Assembly (NCBI RefSeq): GCF_004912135.1
Contig: NZ_STGU01000010.1
Span: forward strand, 115,753 to 179,752
Length of the DNA stretch: 64,000 nt
Direction: 5' to 3'
Source: Rhizobium rosettiformans W3
GTDB taxonomy: Bacteria; Pseudomonadota; Alphaproteobacteria; Rhizobiales; Rhizobiaceae
How positions within the stretch are numbered: position 1 is the stretch's first letter; each line of letters starts with the position of its first letter. The notes beneath the pieces were generated by a model. It was not told the DNA's origin. It was given only the letters and a program-made list of their open reading frames with translations, and ran no database searches. Below are positions 8,323 through 18,108 of the stretch, one piece after another. The translations under genes were made by a program, and so were the position numbers.

Positions 8323-10848
8323 TTGATCGATCGTATTCTCTCGCGCTTTTCGATTTCGACCAAGGTGCTGGCCTTCGTGCTGCCCTTTGTACTTTCGATC
8401 ACCGCAGTTGGTCTGATGGGCCTTTACGCATCGGGCCTCCTCCAGCAGCGTATGGAAATCTCCAACGGCACGATGCGCTCCCTGAACGGCTTCCGAAACG
8501 TGAACGCCGCGATGACCCGCTTCCTCGATCAGACCTCTGAGGAAACCCGCACCGCCGTGGTCTCGGAACTCTCGACCCAGCAGGCGACGCTCAACCAGAA
8601 CATCGCCGAGATCGGCACTGACGGCACGGGCCGCAACTTCCTCGACGAGGCGATCGCTGGAACCGGCGCCGTCAACGAGAAGATCGACACCCTCTGGCAA
8701 TTGCATGAATCCGAAGTCGCGCTGGCCGCGGCGATCCAGGACCATCTCAAGGGACTGATGGCCCAGCAGATCCGCGTTTCTGACGAAGCGCAGAAGCTGC
8801 AGCGGGCCGTGCTCGGCGGTGAGAACGATGCAAAGAGCGCGCTGAAGGAGGCGGACCGCCTGTCTGCAGCGGCCGGTCAGCTGGCCGAGGTCAGCAAGGG
8901 TTATTTCTCCGCCGGCCTGCCGGAGGCTCAGTTCCCCTATCTGCAGACGCAGGTGGCAGAGCTGGTCAAGACGCAGCGCAAGATCGCCAACGCGCTTCCG
9001 GCTGAGCACAAGGGCATGGGCAAGGAGCTGCAGGCCGCGATCAACGATATCAAGAAGATCATTGCCGCTGGTGATACCAGCATGGACGCAGGGCGCGCGA
9101 TGGGAAGCATCCTCGCGCAGTTCCGCGGTTTCCAGGCCATCCTGACGGAGAGTGCCGCAACGAAATATGCCGAGTCGGTGCAGAAATTCGCGGCCGTCGA
9201 AACCGGCGCCGTCCAGGCAGCCGACGTCTTGGTCGGAAGCCGCACCCTCATCGCGGACGTTTATGATCTGCGCATCATGACCGCGACCTTCCTCAACGTG
9301 AAGGACGACACCACACGCGAGCCGATCCTCCGCCAGATCAAGCTGATCGGCGATAATCTGGCCGTTCTCGGCGGAAGCATCTCTGATAAGGCTTTCTACG
9401 ACAGCCTGACCGCCGCGATCACCCCGCTTCTCGCATCCCTGACGGCCGACACCGAAGCGCTCGTGAAGACGAGCGCCGAGCGCATCGCAAGCTTCGATGA
9501 AGCCAGCCGCACGATGGATGCGATCTGGGCCTCGCTGACCTCGTTTGCAGATCTGCAGAAGGATGTCGCGGGCACCGAACGCCAGGAGGCGAACCGCCTC
9601 TCGATCGGCACCATGATTGCAGGCGTCGCGCTCGCTGTCATCGGCGGTATCGCGCTCGTCATGACGCTGCAGCGTCCGATCGCACGCATTACGGCCACCA
9701 TGCAGCGGCTGGCCGAAGGCGACCTCGAAGCCGGTATCGCCGGTGATAAGCGCGGTGACGAAATCGGTGCCATGGCTCGGGCACTCGCCGTCTTCAAGAC
9801 CAATGCCCGCACCAAGCTGGAGATCGAATCCGAGCGTCAGCGCGAGCAGATGGAGGCCGAAGCCGAGCGTCGCCGCAACGATGAGGAAAAGCAGGCGCTC
9901 GACCAGCAGATCGAACATGCCGTCGGCAAGCTGGCCCAGGCTCTGGAGCGTCTCGCCAATGGCGACATCTCGTTCGAGATCGAGGGCCGCTTCCATGGCC
10001 GTCTCGAACAGCTCCGCAACGACTTCAACCTCTCGCTAGCGCGCCTGCGCGACACGATGCACCAGATCTCGGGCAACGTGGACCAGATCCAGAACAACGG
10101 CCGCCAGATGGCGCAGTCGGCGCTCGATCTCGCGCGCCGCACCGAACAGCAGGCCGCATCTCTGGAAGAGACGGCCGCCGCCGTTGACGAGATCACCGCA
10201 GCCGTTCGCTCGTCCTCCGAGCGTGCGGAAATGGTCAACGGCGTCGTCCGGGAAGCCAAGAAGAATGCGGATGAATCCGCAGTCGTCGTCGGCAGCGCCA
10301 TCTCGGCCATGGGCCGCATCGAGGAGGCTTCGGCCCAGATCTCCAACATCATCGGCGTGATCGACGAGATTGCCTTCCAGACCAACCTTCTGGCTCTCAA
10401 TGCCGGTGTCGAGGCTGCTCGTGCCGGTGAGGCCGGCAAGGGCTTTGCCGTGGTCGCCCAGGAAGTCCGCGAACTTGCGCAACGCTCGGCCGGTGCCGCC
10501 AAGGAAATCAAGGCGCTCATCAACCGGTCGGCGGAAGAAGTCGCCAGCGGCTCCACCCACGTTCAGCAGACAGGCACCGTCCTGTCCCGCATCGGCACCC
10601 AGATTGCCACGATCAGCGAGCATATCGAGATGATCGCCGAGACCAGCCGCGAACAGTCCGGAGCCCTGCATGAGGTCAACGGTGCCGTCGGACGCATGGA
10701 CCAGATGACCCAGCAGAACGCCGCGATGGTCGAAGAGGCCACGGCCGCCACCCAGGATCTCTCCGCCCAGACGGATGCGCTGCGCGATCTCCTGCAGCAG
10801 TTCCGCATCGAAGCCGATCGCCAGCATACGGCCAGCCGCGCAGCCTGA
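8323..10848 (+). CDS. Methyl-accepting chemotaxis protein with a very large periplasmic domain (McpZ-like)
   Basis: Transmembrane chemoreceptor feeding CheA/CheW. The TTG at 8323 is preferred over the longer open frame from 8197 because GGAGGAAG precedes it and the protein then starts at the first membrane helix. Of 841 residues: TM1 about 13-37; a predicted all-helical periplasmic domain about 38-425; TM2 about 427-450; a HAMP segment about 450-500 and a second helical linker; and the signalling hairpin tip with [20 protein letters not shown] near 680, followed by [19 protein letters not shown]. The C-terminus lacks the xWxxF pentapeptide that tethers CheR/CheB. The roughly 390-residue sensing region is much larger than the common four-helix bundle and resembles S. 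meliloti McpZ in size. The ligand is unknown. Confidence 0.93.
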   Translation: MIDRILSRFSISTKVLAFVLPFVLSITAVGLMGLYASGLLQQRMEISNGTMRSLNGFRNVNAAMTRFLDQTSEETRTAVVSELSTQQATLNQNIAEIGTDGTGRNFLDEAIAGTGAVNEKIDTLWQLHESEVALAAAIQDHLKGLMAQQIRVSDEAQKLQRAVLGGENDAKSALKEADRLSAAAGQLAEVSKGYFSAGLPEAQFPYLQTQVAELVKTQRKIANALPAEHKGMGKELQAAINDIKKIIAAGDTSMDAGRAMGSILAQFRGFQAILTESAATKYAESVQKFAAVETGAVQAADVLVGSRTLIADVYDLRIMTATFLNVKDDTTREPILRQIKLIGDNLAVLGGSISDKAFYDSLTAAITPLLASLTADTEALVKTSAERIASFDEASRTMDAIWASLTSFADLQKDVAGTERQEANRLSIGTMIAGVALAVIGGIALVMTLQRPIARITATMQRLAEGDLEAGIAGDKRGDEIGAMARALAVFKTNARTKLEIESERQREQMEAEAERRRNDEEKQALDQQIEHAVGKLAQALERLANGDISFEIEGRFHGRLEQLRNDFNLSLARLRDTMHQISGNVDQIQNNGRQMAQSALDLARRTEQQAASLEETAAAVDEITAAVRSSSERAEMVNGVVREAKKNADESAVVVGSAISAMGRIEEASAQISNIIGVIDEIAFQTNLLALNAGVEAARAGEAGKGFAVVAQEVRELAQRSAGAAKEIKALINRSAEEVASGSTHVQQTGTVLSRIGTQIATISEHIEMIAETSREQSGALHEVNGAVGRMDQMTQQNAAMVEEATAATQDLSAQTDALRDLLQQFRIEADRQHTASRAA

Positions 10849-10866
10849 CGGAGCCTGAAAACTACG

Positions 10867-10893
10867 AAAAAGCCCGGCCATCTGCGCCGGGCT
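10867..10893. terminator. Bidirectional terminator between the chemoreceptor and the small minus-strand gene
   Basis: 8-bp stem AGCCCGGC (10871-10878) with GCCGGGCT (10886-10893) and a 7-base loop. An A-run at 10867-10871 gives five T on the minus strand, and TTTG-TCGTTT follows on the plus strand, so it can end both the chemoreceptor and the convergent small gene. Confidence 0.75.
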
Positions 10894-10901
10894 TTGTCGT
10901 T

Positions 10902-11126
10902 TCAGGCGTCGGCCAGCCGGCAGGCATGGCCGGGAGGGGCTTCAACGACATCGCGTGCCTCTTGTCTCCGCCGCACTGTGCGTTTCAAGCGATCTGAGAG
11001 GCGGAGCAGTTTGGTCCAGGGGGCCTCGCTGTACTGTGCGTAAAACGCGTCCTCGGACATCTGCTCCTTCTGGCCAATCTCTCGCTTGAGCGCCGTGATC
11101 GCGATGGCTGCGTATACTTCATGCAT
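10902..11126 (-). CDS. Small protein of unknown function (74 aa)
   Basis: The start is set at ATG 11126 (MHEVYAAIAITALKREIG) because an AGGAGAT site lies at the right distance upstream; an open frame 14 codons longer has no such site. The protein is mostly helical and charged, with LLRLSDRLKRTVRRRQEARD in the middle and no membrane segment or cysteine pair. It is divergent from a LysR regulator with 89 bases between the two starts, so it may be that regulator's target. I do not recognise a family. Confidence 0.6.
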   Translation of the reverse strand: MHEVYAAIAITALKREIGQKEQMSEDAFYAQYSEAPWTKLLRLSDRLKRTVRRRQEARDVVEAPPGHACRLADA

Positions 11127-11215
11127 GACGGATCTCCTATATTCGATGCCGTCCTTCCTTCTATTCATCGTTTCTAGATGTAAAAACGCTCAAGATCGTG
11201 CTATGTCTTTCACCC

Positions 11216-12091
11216 ATGAAAGACATAGCCTGGGATGCCTATCAGCTTTTTCTCGCAGTCGCCCGTCAGGGCGGCCTGACCGCCGCTGCGGAAACCACGG
11301 GTCTGAGTGCGGCGACACTCGGTCGGCGCATGGTCGAACTCGAGCAGGCGCTCGGGCGCGAACTCTTCTTCCGCAGCCAGACCGGCTACCGCCTGACCAG
11401 CGACGGCAGCCAGTTGCTGGAGCATCTCGTGGAGTTGGAAGCGGGAAGCCGGCGGGTGGAAGAGTGGCGACGCGGCACGGTGGGCCAGTCGCTGGTGCGC
11501 ATCAGCCTCGGAACCTGGATCGCCTGGCTATTGTGCCAGAACATGTCCTTGATCCGCACAGCCCGCGACGAATTCCGCATCGATCTCAATGTTGCCGAAC
11601 AGCGCGCCCGCCTCTCCCATCGCGAGACCGATATCGGCATCCGCGCCTTCGAGCCCGAAGAACCGAACCTTGCCGCCATGCCGGCAGGCGAGGTGGCCTA
11701 TGCAGCCTACAAGGCACGCAACAGGGAATGGATGGGCCCCGAGCCCTGGGTCGCCGTCGATGATGAGAATGCCGTCTCCGCCTATCTGCGCTGGCCACGC
11801 CAGCAGGCTGCCGATCGCGTTGCCGTCACGGTCAATCGCCCGCGCTCGCTGAGAGATCTGATTAGAGCTGGCGCCGGTGTCGGAGTGCTGCCCTGTTTCG
11901 TGGGCGATCTCGACCCGACGCTGGAACGGGTAGGCGACGAAGTCTCCGAATTGCGCCATCGCCAATGGATCGTCATGAACAATGACGACCGCCATCGCAG
12001 CGATATCCGGGCGGTCGCCGACCGGCTGTCAAAGCTGCTGAAGTCTCACCGGGATATTCTCGCCGGCAAACGTCCGAGCACCAGCGGCTAG
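11216..12091 (+). CDS. LysR family transcriptional regulator
   Basis: The 291-residue protein has an N-terminal winged HTH (AYQLFLAVARQGGLTAAAE, then LGRRMVELEQALGRELFFR) in the first 65 residues and a C-terminal LysR-type effector fold. Its second half is rather divergent, with WLLCQNMSLIRTARDEFRI in place of the usual domain start. ATG 11216 (MKDIAWDAY) is preferred to an upstream in-frame start as it matches the LysR N-terminus. It is divergent from the 74-residue gene, which is the likeliest target. The effector cannot be deduced. Confidence 0.88.
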   Translation: MKDIAWDAYQLFLAVARQGGLTAAAETTGLSAATLGRRMVELEQALGRELFFRSQTGYRLTSDGSQLLEHLVELEAGSRRVEEWRRGTVGQSLVRISLGTWIAWLLCQNMSLIRTARDEFRIDLNVAEQRARLSHRETDIGIRAFEPEEPNLAAMPAGEVAYAAYKARNREWMGPEPWVAVDDENAVSAYLRWPRQQAADRVAVTVNRPRSLRDLIRAGAGVGVLPCFVGDLDPTLERVGDEVSELRHRQWIVMNNDDRHRSDIRAVADRLSKLLKSHRDILAGKRPSTSG

Positions 12092-12144
12092 ACCTCGTCC
12101 AGCCAAACTGCGCCCGCGGTGTTGCTGTGGGCTGCACCAAAACG

Positions 12145-12196
12145 AAAAACCCGCACGACGATCAAAACTCCTCCCCGGAGGCGATCATCGTGCGGG
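12145..12196 (-). terminator. Terminator of the 82-aa gene
   Basis: Long inverted repeat: 12150-12163 pairs with 12183-12196 (13 of 14 positions), enclosing a second small hairpin (12170-12174 with 12177-12181). On the minus strand it is followed by TTTTT, so it ends the small gene at 12241-12489. It may also block readthrough from the convergent LysR gene. Confidence 0.75.
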
Positions 12197-12240
12197 AACC
12201 TATCCGGAGGTCAGGTGCCGGACGGGGGATTGTCTGTGGC

Positions 12241-12489
12241 TCAGGCGGCCTGGTGGTTGCCCTGGGTCACGATGACGGGGATCAGGAGATCACCCCAGTT
12301 GCCGTCGCCACCGTGATGGCGGGCGGAGCGAACGAGTTCGACAGAAACGCCGGCATCGACGGCCTTCATGATCGAATGGTTGAGACGGTGCAGGTCATTG
12401 GCCAGCATGCGGATCATCGCCTGCTGATCGGTGCTCATGGCCGACGACTGTTCTTCGGCACGTTCCTTGACTCGGGTCTGGGGTGTCAT
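12241..12489 (-). CDS. Small protein of unknown function (82 aa) downstream of aceA
   Basis: Begins MTPQTRVKERAEEQSSAMST with AGGAGA 7 bases before the ATG. A helical, hydrophilic N-terminal half (DQQAMIRMLANDLHRLNHSI) is followed by SVELVRSARHHGGDGNWGDL and no membrane segment. It is on the same strand as aceA, separated by a 181-base gap with a RIME-like repeat, and ends at a strong terminator. Function is unknown; its own ribosome-binding site and terminator argue that it is real. Confidence 0.65.
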   Translation of the reverse strand: MTPQTRVKERAEEQSSAMSTDQQAMIRMLANDLHRLNHSIMKAVDAGVSVELVRSARHHGGDGNWGDLLIPVIVTQGNHQAA

Positions 12490-12544
12490 GGCATTTCTCC
12501 TCTTGGTGTTGGGGGTTCTTGAACTGTTGATCTCGTGAAGCTCG

Positions 12545-12660
12545 GCCCCTCATCCGGCTGCCGCCACCTTCTCCCCGCAAGCGGGGAGAAGACGCACTAC
12601 GATGCGTCCGTCTCGGGGCTCCCTCTCCCCGCTTGCGGGGAGAGGGTAGGGTGAGGGGCT
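12545..12660. repeat. RIME-like intergenic double palindrome
   Basis: Two near-identical GC-rich palindromes, 12568-12591 (CTTCTCCCCGC and its complement) and 12621-12646 (CCCTCTCCCCGC and its complement), flanked by the inverted ends GGCCCCTCATCC and AGGGTGAGGGGC. This double-palindrome architecture of about 110 bases is that of the rhizobial intergenic mosaic elements (RIME1). It sits between aceA and the small gene downstream. Confidence 0.75.
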
Positions 12661-12670
12661 ATCGCCCAGG

Positions 12671-13960
12671 TCACTCGGCCGCCGGCTTGAACTGCTCGGT
12701 TTCGGTCGATTCCTTCATCGCGGTCGTCGACGACTGCCCGGCGGTGATGGCAAGCGAAACGGCGTCGAAGTAACCGGTGCCGACTTCGCGCTGGTGCTTG
12801 GTCGCCGTGTAGCCGTTGACCTCGGCTGCGAATTCCGCCTCCTGCAGCTCCGAATAGGCCGCCATCTGACGATCCTTGTAGCCGCGGGCCAGTTCGAACA
12901 TGCCGAAGTTCAGCTGGTGGAAACCGGCAAGCGTGATGAACTGGAACTTGTACCCCATCGCGCCGAGCTCTTTCTGGAACTTGGCAATCGTCGCATCGTC
13001 CAGGTTCTTCTTCCAGTTGAACGACGGCGAGCAGTTGTAGGCGAGCTTCTTGCCCGGATGGACCTTGTGCACGGCTTCGGCAAACTTACGGGCCTGTTCA
13101 AGATCCGGCTTGCCGGTCTCCATCCAGATCATGTCGCAGTAAGGCGCATAGGCGATGGCGCGGGCAATGCAGGGCTCGATGCCGTTCTTCACCTGATAGA
13201 AGCCTTCCGCCGTGCGGCCTGCATCGTAGTCGACGAAGGGCTGATCGCGTTCGTCGATGTCGGAGGTGAGAAGCTTCGCTGCTTCTGCATCGGTGCGGGC
13301 AACGATCAGCGTCGGAACGCCCATGATGTCGGCAGCCAGACGGGCAGCCGTCAGGTTGCGGATATGGGCTGCCGTCGGGATCAGAACCTTGCCGCCGAGA
13401 TGGCCGCACTTCTTTTCAGAGGCCAGCTGATCTTCGAAGTGGACGCCTGCAGCGCCGGCTTCGATGAAGGCCTTCATGATTTCGAAGGCGTTCAGCGGTC
13501 CGCCGAAGCCGGCTTCCGCGTCGGCAACGATCGGTGCGAACCAGGTGTCGACGGACAGGCCCTTGCCTTCCTGGGTCTCGATCTGGTCGGCGCGCTGCAG
13601 CGTGCGGTTGATGCGCTTGGCAAGCTCCGGTGCGGCATTGGCCGGATAGAGCGATTGGTCCGGATACATGGCGGAAGCCGTGTTGGCGTCGGCGGCAACC
13701 TGCCAGCCGGAGAGGTAGATGGCCTTTAGGCCAGCACGAACCATCTGCATGGCCTGGTTGCCGGAGAGCGCGCCGAGCGCGTTGACGAAGGGCTCTTCAT
13801 TGATCAGTTTCCACAGGCGGTTGGCGCCCATTTCGGCAAGCGTATACTTGATCTCGACCGAACCGCGCAGGCGCTGGACGTCAGCGGCAGTGTAGGGGCG
13901 GTCGATGCCGTCATAGCGGCCCTTGGGGGCATTCGGAACAAGATTGTAAAATTCAGTCAT
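12671..13960 (-). CDS. aceA: Isocitrate lyase
   Basis: Cleaves isocitrate to glyoxylate and succinate, the first glyoxylate-bypass step, needed for growth on acetate, fatty acids or PHB. The 429-residue protein begins [19 protein letters not shown]; the ATG at 13960 has AGGGAGA upstream, and the open frame extending to 14158 runs through the promoter region. It shows [18 protein letters not shown] near residue 140, the catalytic KKCGHLGGK near 185, and [13 protein letters not shown] near 315. Length is that of the bacterial enzyme. It is divergent from a RamB/ScfR-type regulator that probably controls it. Confidence 0.97.
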   Translation of the reverse strand: MTEFYNLVPNAPKGRYDGIDRPYTAADVQRLRGSVEIKYTLAEMGANRLWKLINEEPFVNALGALSGNQAMQMVRAGLKAIYLSGWQVAADANTASAMYPDQSLYPANAAPELAKRINRTLQRADQIETQEGKGLSVDTWFAPIVADAEAGFGGPLNAFEIMKAFIEAGAAGVHFEDQLASEKKCGHLGGKVLIPTAAHIRNLTAARLAADIMGVPTLIVARTDAEAAKLLTSDIDERDQPFVDYDAGRTAEGFYQVKNGIEPCIARAIAYAPYCDMIWMETGKPDLEQARKFAEAVHKVHPGKKLAYNCSPSFNWKKNLDDATIAKFQKELGAMGYKFQFITLAGFHQLNFGMFELARGYKDRQMAAYSELQEAEFAAEVNGYTATKHQREVGTGYFDAVSLAITAGQSSTTAMKESTETEQFKPAAE

Positions 13961-14029
13961 GATGTGTCTCCCTGTCACTGCTAGGCGCAGGTCAAGTCGG
14001 TTGCCTTGACCGCTTCTGATGTGACTAGA

Positions 14030-14190
14030 TTTACACCGCACCGCAAAAGACGGCCAGAAAATTCTATAAAACAAGGAGATGAAAGAGGTTATGCTGTCTT
14101 GTCTTTGACAAGAGGGACATGTAAAGTTGTAAAAATAGTCAAATCTAGACACGGTCATCCGGCTGTAGGATCTTGTAAAGGAGCTGTAAA
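14030..14190. promoter_or_regulatory. Cluster of TGTAAA motifs in the aceA/regulator intergenic region
   Basis: TGTAAA occurs at 14120-14125, 14128-14133, 14174-14179 and 14185-14190, and its complement TTTACA at 14030-14035; another lies just inside aceA at 13945-13950. The four forward copies come as two pairs, with start-to-start spacing of 8 and 11, and the last abuts the ATG of the regulator. Repeated hexamers in a 230-base divergent region suggest binding sites of the adjacent RamB/ScfR-type regulator, including autoregulation. Confidence 0.5.
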
Positions 14191-15618
14191 ATGGCAGAGC
14201 GCAAGATTTTCGCGGGCCCCCGTGTCCGCCGCATCCGCAATGGGCTCGGGCTGACGCAGACGGCGATGGCGGAGGCTCTGGAGATTTCGCCGTCCTATCT
14301 CAACCTCATCGAACGCAACCAGCGGCCGCTGACGGTCCAGCTCCTGCTGAAGCTCGCCTCGGTCTACAAGGTCGACCTCGACGAGTTGCAGGGGGAGGCC
14401 GGTGGTTCGACCAGTCAGCTGCGCGAGGTCTTTGCCGATCCTCTCCTGTCGGGCGAATTGCCGGGTGACCAGGAGTTGATCGAGGTCGCGGAAGCTGCAC
14501 CCAATGCTGCAAGCGGCATCGTCAAGCTCTACCGCGCCTACAAGGAGCAGGCGGCGCGTCTGTCGGATCTCGCCGATCTGCTCGCCCGGGAAGGCCATGA
14601 GACATCTCTGTCTGGGGCAAAGCTGCCCATCGATGAGGTGCGCGAAGTCTTCGAGCGCCGGCCCAACTATTTCGCAAGGCTTGATGAGGCCGCCGAAGCC
14701 TTCCACGCCACACTCAACCTTTCGCCGGGGGACGATCTCGCCGTCGCGCTGAAAGCCTGGCTTCGGTCCACCCACGGTATCGTCGTGCGTGCTTTGCCCG
14801 TGCAGACCATGCCGTCCTTGCGTCGACGCTACGACCGCCACTCCATGCGTCTCTTTCTCTCCGAGCGTCTCTCGCCTTTCGACCAACTGCGGGAAGTGGC
14901 CATGGAAGTCGTGTTGCTGGCACTCGGCGAACATGTCCAGGCCGAACTCGAGGCGCTGGAGCTTTCCTCCGGGGAGGCGCGCCGCATCGCCCGCTTTGAA
15001 CTGGCGCGCTATGCGGCGCATGCGCTGATGATGCCCTATGGCGCCTTCCTCTCGGCCGCCATCCGTGCCCGCTACGACATCGACGTGCTGCGCGCTCGGT
15101 TCAATGTCTCCTACGAGCAGGCGGCAAACCGCCTGACGATGCTGCAGCGGCCGGGCGCGGTGGGTGTGCCCTTCTTCATGATGGAGATCGACAATGCCGG
15201 GAACCGCTTCCGCCGCGCCGGTGCAACGGGCTTCCCGCAGGCGAAATTCGGCGGCGGCTGTCCCAAGCTTAATATCCACGCCGCCTTCGCCCAACCGGGG
15301 CAGGTCCTAGTCGAGCAGGTCGAGATGCCGGATGGCAGCGCCTTCCTGACGATGTCGCGAACGCTCGAGGGGCCGCAGGCCGGCTTCGGCGAGCGCATTC
15401 GCCGCACCGCGCTGCTGGTCGGCTGCGATGCCGCAAGCCGCGACGACGTCGCCTATGCAGCAGCCCTGCCGGATCGGTCCGTGCCGGCGGTCGCGATCGG
15501 TCCGGCCTGTCGCCTGTGCGAGAGATCGGGATGTCTTGCCCGGGCCGAGCCGCCGCTTACGCGCCCGCTCGGCCTCGATGAAATGGTCACCGGTCTCTCC
15601 GCCTTCGATTTCCAGTGA
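14191..15618 (+). CDS. XRE-family short-chain fatty acyl transcriptional regulator (RamB/ScfR type)
   Basis: The 475-residue protein has a lambda-repressor-like HTH at about residues 10-65 ([20 protein letters not shown]), a middle helical region with an ImmA/IrrE-like section ([20 protein letters not shown], then [18 protein letters not shown]), and a C-terminal domain with [14 protein letters not shown] near 350 and a cysteine group [10 protein letters not shown] near 440 that may bind metal. This layout is that of RamB, the regulator of acetate and glyoxylate genes in actinobacteria, and its proteobacterial relatives. Being divergent from aceA strongly suggests it regulates isocitrate lyase. 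The start ATG has GGAGC close upstream. Confidence 0.88.
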   Translation: MAERKIFAGPRVRRIRNGLGLTQTAMAEALEISPSYLNLIERNQRPLTVQLLLKLASVYKVDLDELQGEAGGSTSQLREVFADPLLSGELPGDQELIEVAEAAPNAASGIVKLYRAYKEQAARLSDLADLLAREGHETSLSGAKLPIDEVREVFERRPNYFARLDEAAEAFHATLNLSPGDDLAVALKAWLRSTHGIVVRALPVQTMPSLRRRYDRHSMRLFLSERLSPFDQLREVAMEVVLLALGEHVQAELEALELSSGEARRIARFELARYAAHALMMPYGAFLSAAIRARYDIDVLRARFNVSYEQAANRLTMLQRPGAVGVPFFMMEIDNAGNRFRRAGATGFPQAKFGGGCPKLNIHAAFAQPGQVLVEQVEMPDGSAFLTMSRTLEGPQAGFGERIRRTALLVGCDAASRDDVAYAAALPDRSVPAVAIGPACRLCERSGCLARAEPPLTRPLGLDEMVTGLSAFDFQ

Positions 15619-15758
15619 GTATGATCGTCCCCTGATAAAGCATTCGCGACTGCGAAGATTTTTGCTTGTCGCCCGTCCAATTCCTTTCTAGTCTCTTAAA
15701 AAATAACGGGAATGGCACGGGGAGCTCATCGCTCCCTCAAGCTGGAACAGGAGAAAAA

Positions 15759-16859
15759 ATGAAGGCTCATTTCATTCGTACGGCGTCAGTGGCCCTGGCG
15801 ACGATCCTCATCGCATCGGCTGTCCAGGCGCAGGAACGCGTCGTCAACGTCTACAACTGGTCGGACTATATCGACGAGTCGGTTCTCGAAGACTTCACCA
15901 AGGAAACCGGCATCAAGGTCGTCTATGACGTCTTCGATTCAAACGAGCTTCTCGAAACCAAACTGCTGGCCGGCGGCTCCGGTTATGACGTCGTGGTCCC
16001 GACCGCGCCCTTCCTGGCGCGCCAGATCCAGGCCGGCGTCTTCCAGAAGCTGGACAAGTCCAAGCTTCCGAACCTGTCAAACCTCTGGCCCATGGTCTCG
16101 GAGCGTCTCGCCAAATACGACCCCGGCAATGAATATGCCGTCAACTACATGTGGGGCACCACCGGCATCGGTTACAATGTCGCCAAGGTCAAGGAAGCGC
16201 TTGGTGCAGACTTCACCGTCGACAGCTGGGATGCGATCTTCAAGCCGGAAAACGCTGAAAAGCTGAAGTCCTGCGGCATCAACATCCTCGACGCCTCCGA
16301 CGAGACCTTCGCGATTGCGATGAACTACATCGGCAAGGATCCGGACAGCAAGGAAACCGCGGATCTCGAAGCCGGCGGCGATGTCTACATGAAGATCCGT
16401 CCGTCGGTCCGCACCTTCAACTCCTCCGCCTATATCGATGACCTCGCCAATGGCGACATCTGCATGACGATCGGCTGGTCGGGCGACATCCTCCAGGCCA
16501 AGGCGCGCGCCGAAGAAGCCAACAACGGTGTCGAGATCAACTACGTGATCCCGAAGGAAGGCACCTACATGTGGTTCGACAACATGGCGATCCCGGCGGA
16601 TGCCAAGAATGTCGAGGAAGCCCACGAATTCATCAACTTCCTGATGCGTCCCGACGTCATCGCCAAGGCATCGAACTATGTTCAGTACGCCAACGGCAAT
16701 CTGGCCTCGAAGGATCTGCTCGACGCTGAGGTCAAGGACAACCCGGCCGTCTACCCGCCGGAAGACGTCATGGCCAAGCTCTTTACCATCTCGCCTTACG
16801 GCCCACGCGAACAACGCGTGCTGAACCGGGTCTGGACGCAGATCAAGACCGGTAGCTGA
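15759..16859 (+). CDS. potF: Putrescine ABC transporter, periplasmic binding protein
   Basis: The 366-residue protein has a Sec signal peptide (MKAHFIRTASVALATILIAS, cleaved about AVQA/QE) and the mature start RVVNVYNWSDYIDESVLEDF typical of PotF/PotD. Conserved blocks include NYMWGTTGIGYN near 130 and IGWSGDILQAKARAEE near 240. ATG 15759 follows GGAACAGGAG; the open frame begins earlier but upstream residues do not resemble a signal peptide. It is the first gene of potFGHI, and a strong hairpin before potG probably keeps its transcript more abundant than the rest. Confidence 0.93.
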   Translation: MKAHFIRTASVALATILIASAVQAQERVVNVYNWSDYIDESVLEDFTKETGIKVVYDVFDSNELLETKLLAGGSGYDVVVPTAPFLARQIQAGVFQKLDKSKLPNLSNLWPMVSERLAKYDPGNEYAVNYMWGTTGIGYNVAKVKEALGADFTVDSWDAIFKPENAEKLKSCGINILDASDETFAIAMNYIGKDPDSKETADLEAGGDVYMKIRPSVRTFNSSAYIDDLANGDICMTIGWSGDILQAKARAEEANNGVEINYVIPKEGTYMWFDNMAIPADAKNVEEAHEFINFLMRPDVIAKASNYVQYANGNLASKDLLDAEVKDNPAVYPPEDVMAKLFTISPYGPREQRVLNRVWTQIKTGS

Positions 16860-16870
16860 TGAAAACGACC

Positions 16871-16901
16871 ATTCGCCGGGCGCCATAAACGCCCGGCGAA
16901 T
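16871..16901 (+). terminator. Hairpin between potF and potG, probably a partial terminator or stabiliser
   Basis: Perfect 12-bp stem (16871-16882 with 16890-16901) and a 7-base loop, followed only by TTCTT. It lies between the binding-protein gene and the ATPase gene, where such hairpins commonly reduce expression of the downstream transporter genes. Confidence 0.65.
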
Positions 16902-16943
16902 TTCTTATGGATAGGGGCAACGATAAAAACGGCTGGGTTGGTA

Positions 16944-18098
16944 ATGGCGAAGACACTGGGGCCTGTTAAGCGTAAATTCTCTCCTTGGACCGATCCGGAT
17001 GCCGTTCCATTCATCCGCTTCGAAAACGTCACGAAGCGCTTCGGCGATTTCGTCGCGGTCGACAATTTGAGCCTCGACATCTACGAGCGCGAATTCTTCT
17101 CGCTGCTCGGTCCTTCCGGATGCGGCAAGACCACCTTGATGCGCATGCTGGCCGGCTTCGAACAGCCGACCTCGGGCCGCATCCTGTTGCAGGGGCAGGA
17201 CCTCTCCGGCGTGCCGCCCTACAAGCGGCCGACCAATATGATGTTCCAGTCCTATGCGCTCTTTCCGCATATGACGGTCGAAAAGAACATCGCCTTCGGC
17301 CTCGAGCAGGACAATCTGCCCAAGGCGGAGATCGACGCGCGCGTTCAGGAAATGCTGAAGCTCGTCAAGCTCGAGCAGTTCGCCAAGCGCAAGCCGAACC
17401 AGCTCTCCGGCGGCCAGCGCCAGCGCGTGGCACTGGCCCGCCCGCTCGCCAAGCGTCCCAAAGTGCTGCTGCTCGACGAGCCGCTCGGCGCACTCGACCG
17501 CAAGCTGCGCGAAGAGACCCAGTTCGAGCTCATGGACATCCAGACCAAGCTTGGCCTGACCTTCCTGATCGTCACCCATGACCAGGAAGAGGCGATGACC
17601 GTGTCGGACCGCATCGCCGTCATGGACAAGGGCATCCTCGTGCAGGTGGCGACGCCGGCCGAGATCTACGAGGCGCCGAATTCCCGTTACGTTGCCGACT
17701 TCATCGGTGACATCAACATTCTCGAAGCCAAGGTCGAATCCAAGGAAAGCAACGGCAGCGAAGATCTTGTCCGCATCGACAGCGACGGCCTCAAGATTGC
17801 CGTGGAGCAAGCCTGCGAAGCCACCAAGGGCGACAATGTCGCTTTCGCCATCCGGCCTGAAAAGGTCCGTATCTCGACCTCTCAACCGGAGGGTGTCGCC
17901 ACCAATGCGCTGCATGGCGAGGTGTGGGATATCGGCTATCTCGGCGACTTCTCGGTCTTCATCGTGCGTCTGGACGACGGCCGCATGTTCCGCGCAGCCC
18001 AGGCCAATGTCGCCCGCCTCGTCGATCGTCCCATCACCTTCGGCGACATGGTCTGGTTGTCCTGGCCGGCGGATGCCGGCCTCGTTCTGACACGCTGA
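16944..18098 (+). CDS. potG: Putrescine ABC transporter, ATP-binding protein
   Basis: The 384-residue ATPase energises putrescine import. Walker A GPSGCGKTT lies near residue 55, the ABC signature LSGGQRQRVALARPLA near 155, Walker B VLLLDEPLGALD near 173, and the switch histidine in LIVTHDQEEAMT near 207. A TOBE-like C-terminal region follows (about 260-384). ATG 16944 is chosen; a TTG two codons upstream is an alternative, and neither has a strong Shine-Dalgarno sequence. It is followed by potH after 10 bases. Confidence 0.94.
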   Translation: MAKTLGPVKRKFSPWTDPDAVPFIRFENVTKRFGDFVAVDNLSLDIYEREFFSLLGPSGCGKTTLMRMLAGFEQPTSGRILLQGQDLSGVPPYKRPTNMMFQSYALFPHMTVEKNIAFGLEQDNLPKAEIDARVQEMLKLVKLEQFAKRKPNQLSGGQRQRVALARPLAKRPKVLLLDEPLGALDRKLREETQFELMDIQTKLGLTFLIVTHDQEEAMTVSDRIAVMDKGILVQVATPAEIYEAPNSRYVADFIGDINILEAKVESKESNGSEDLVRIDSDGLKIAVEQACEATKGDNVAFAIRPEKVRISTSQPEGVATNALHGEVWDIGYLGDFSVFIVRLDDGRMFRAAQANVARLVDRPITFGDMVWLSWPADAGLVLTR

Positions 18099-18108
18099 GG
18101 AGGGTAGA

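Noticed and set aside
8131..9996. Long open frame of 621 codons on the minus strand
   Set aside because: It lies entirely opposite the chemoreceptor gene and has the composition expected of an antisense frame in GC-rich DNA; the plus-strand protein has clear domains.
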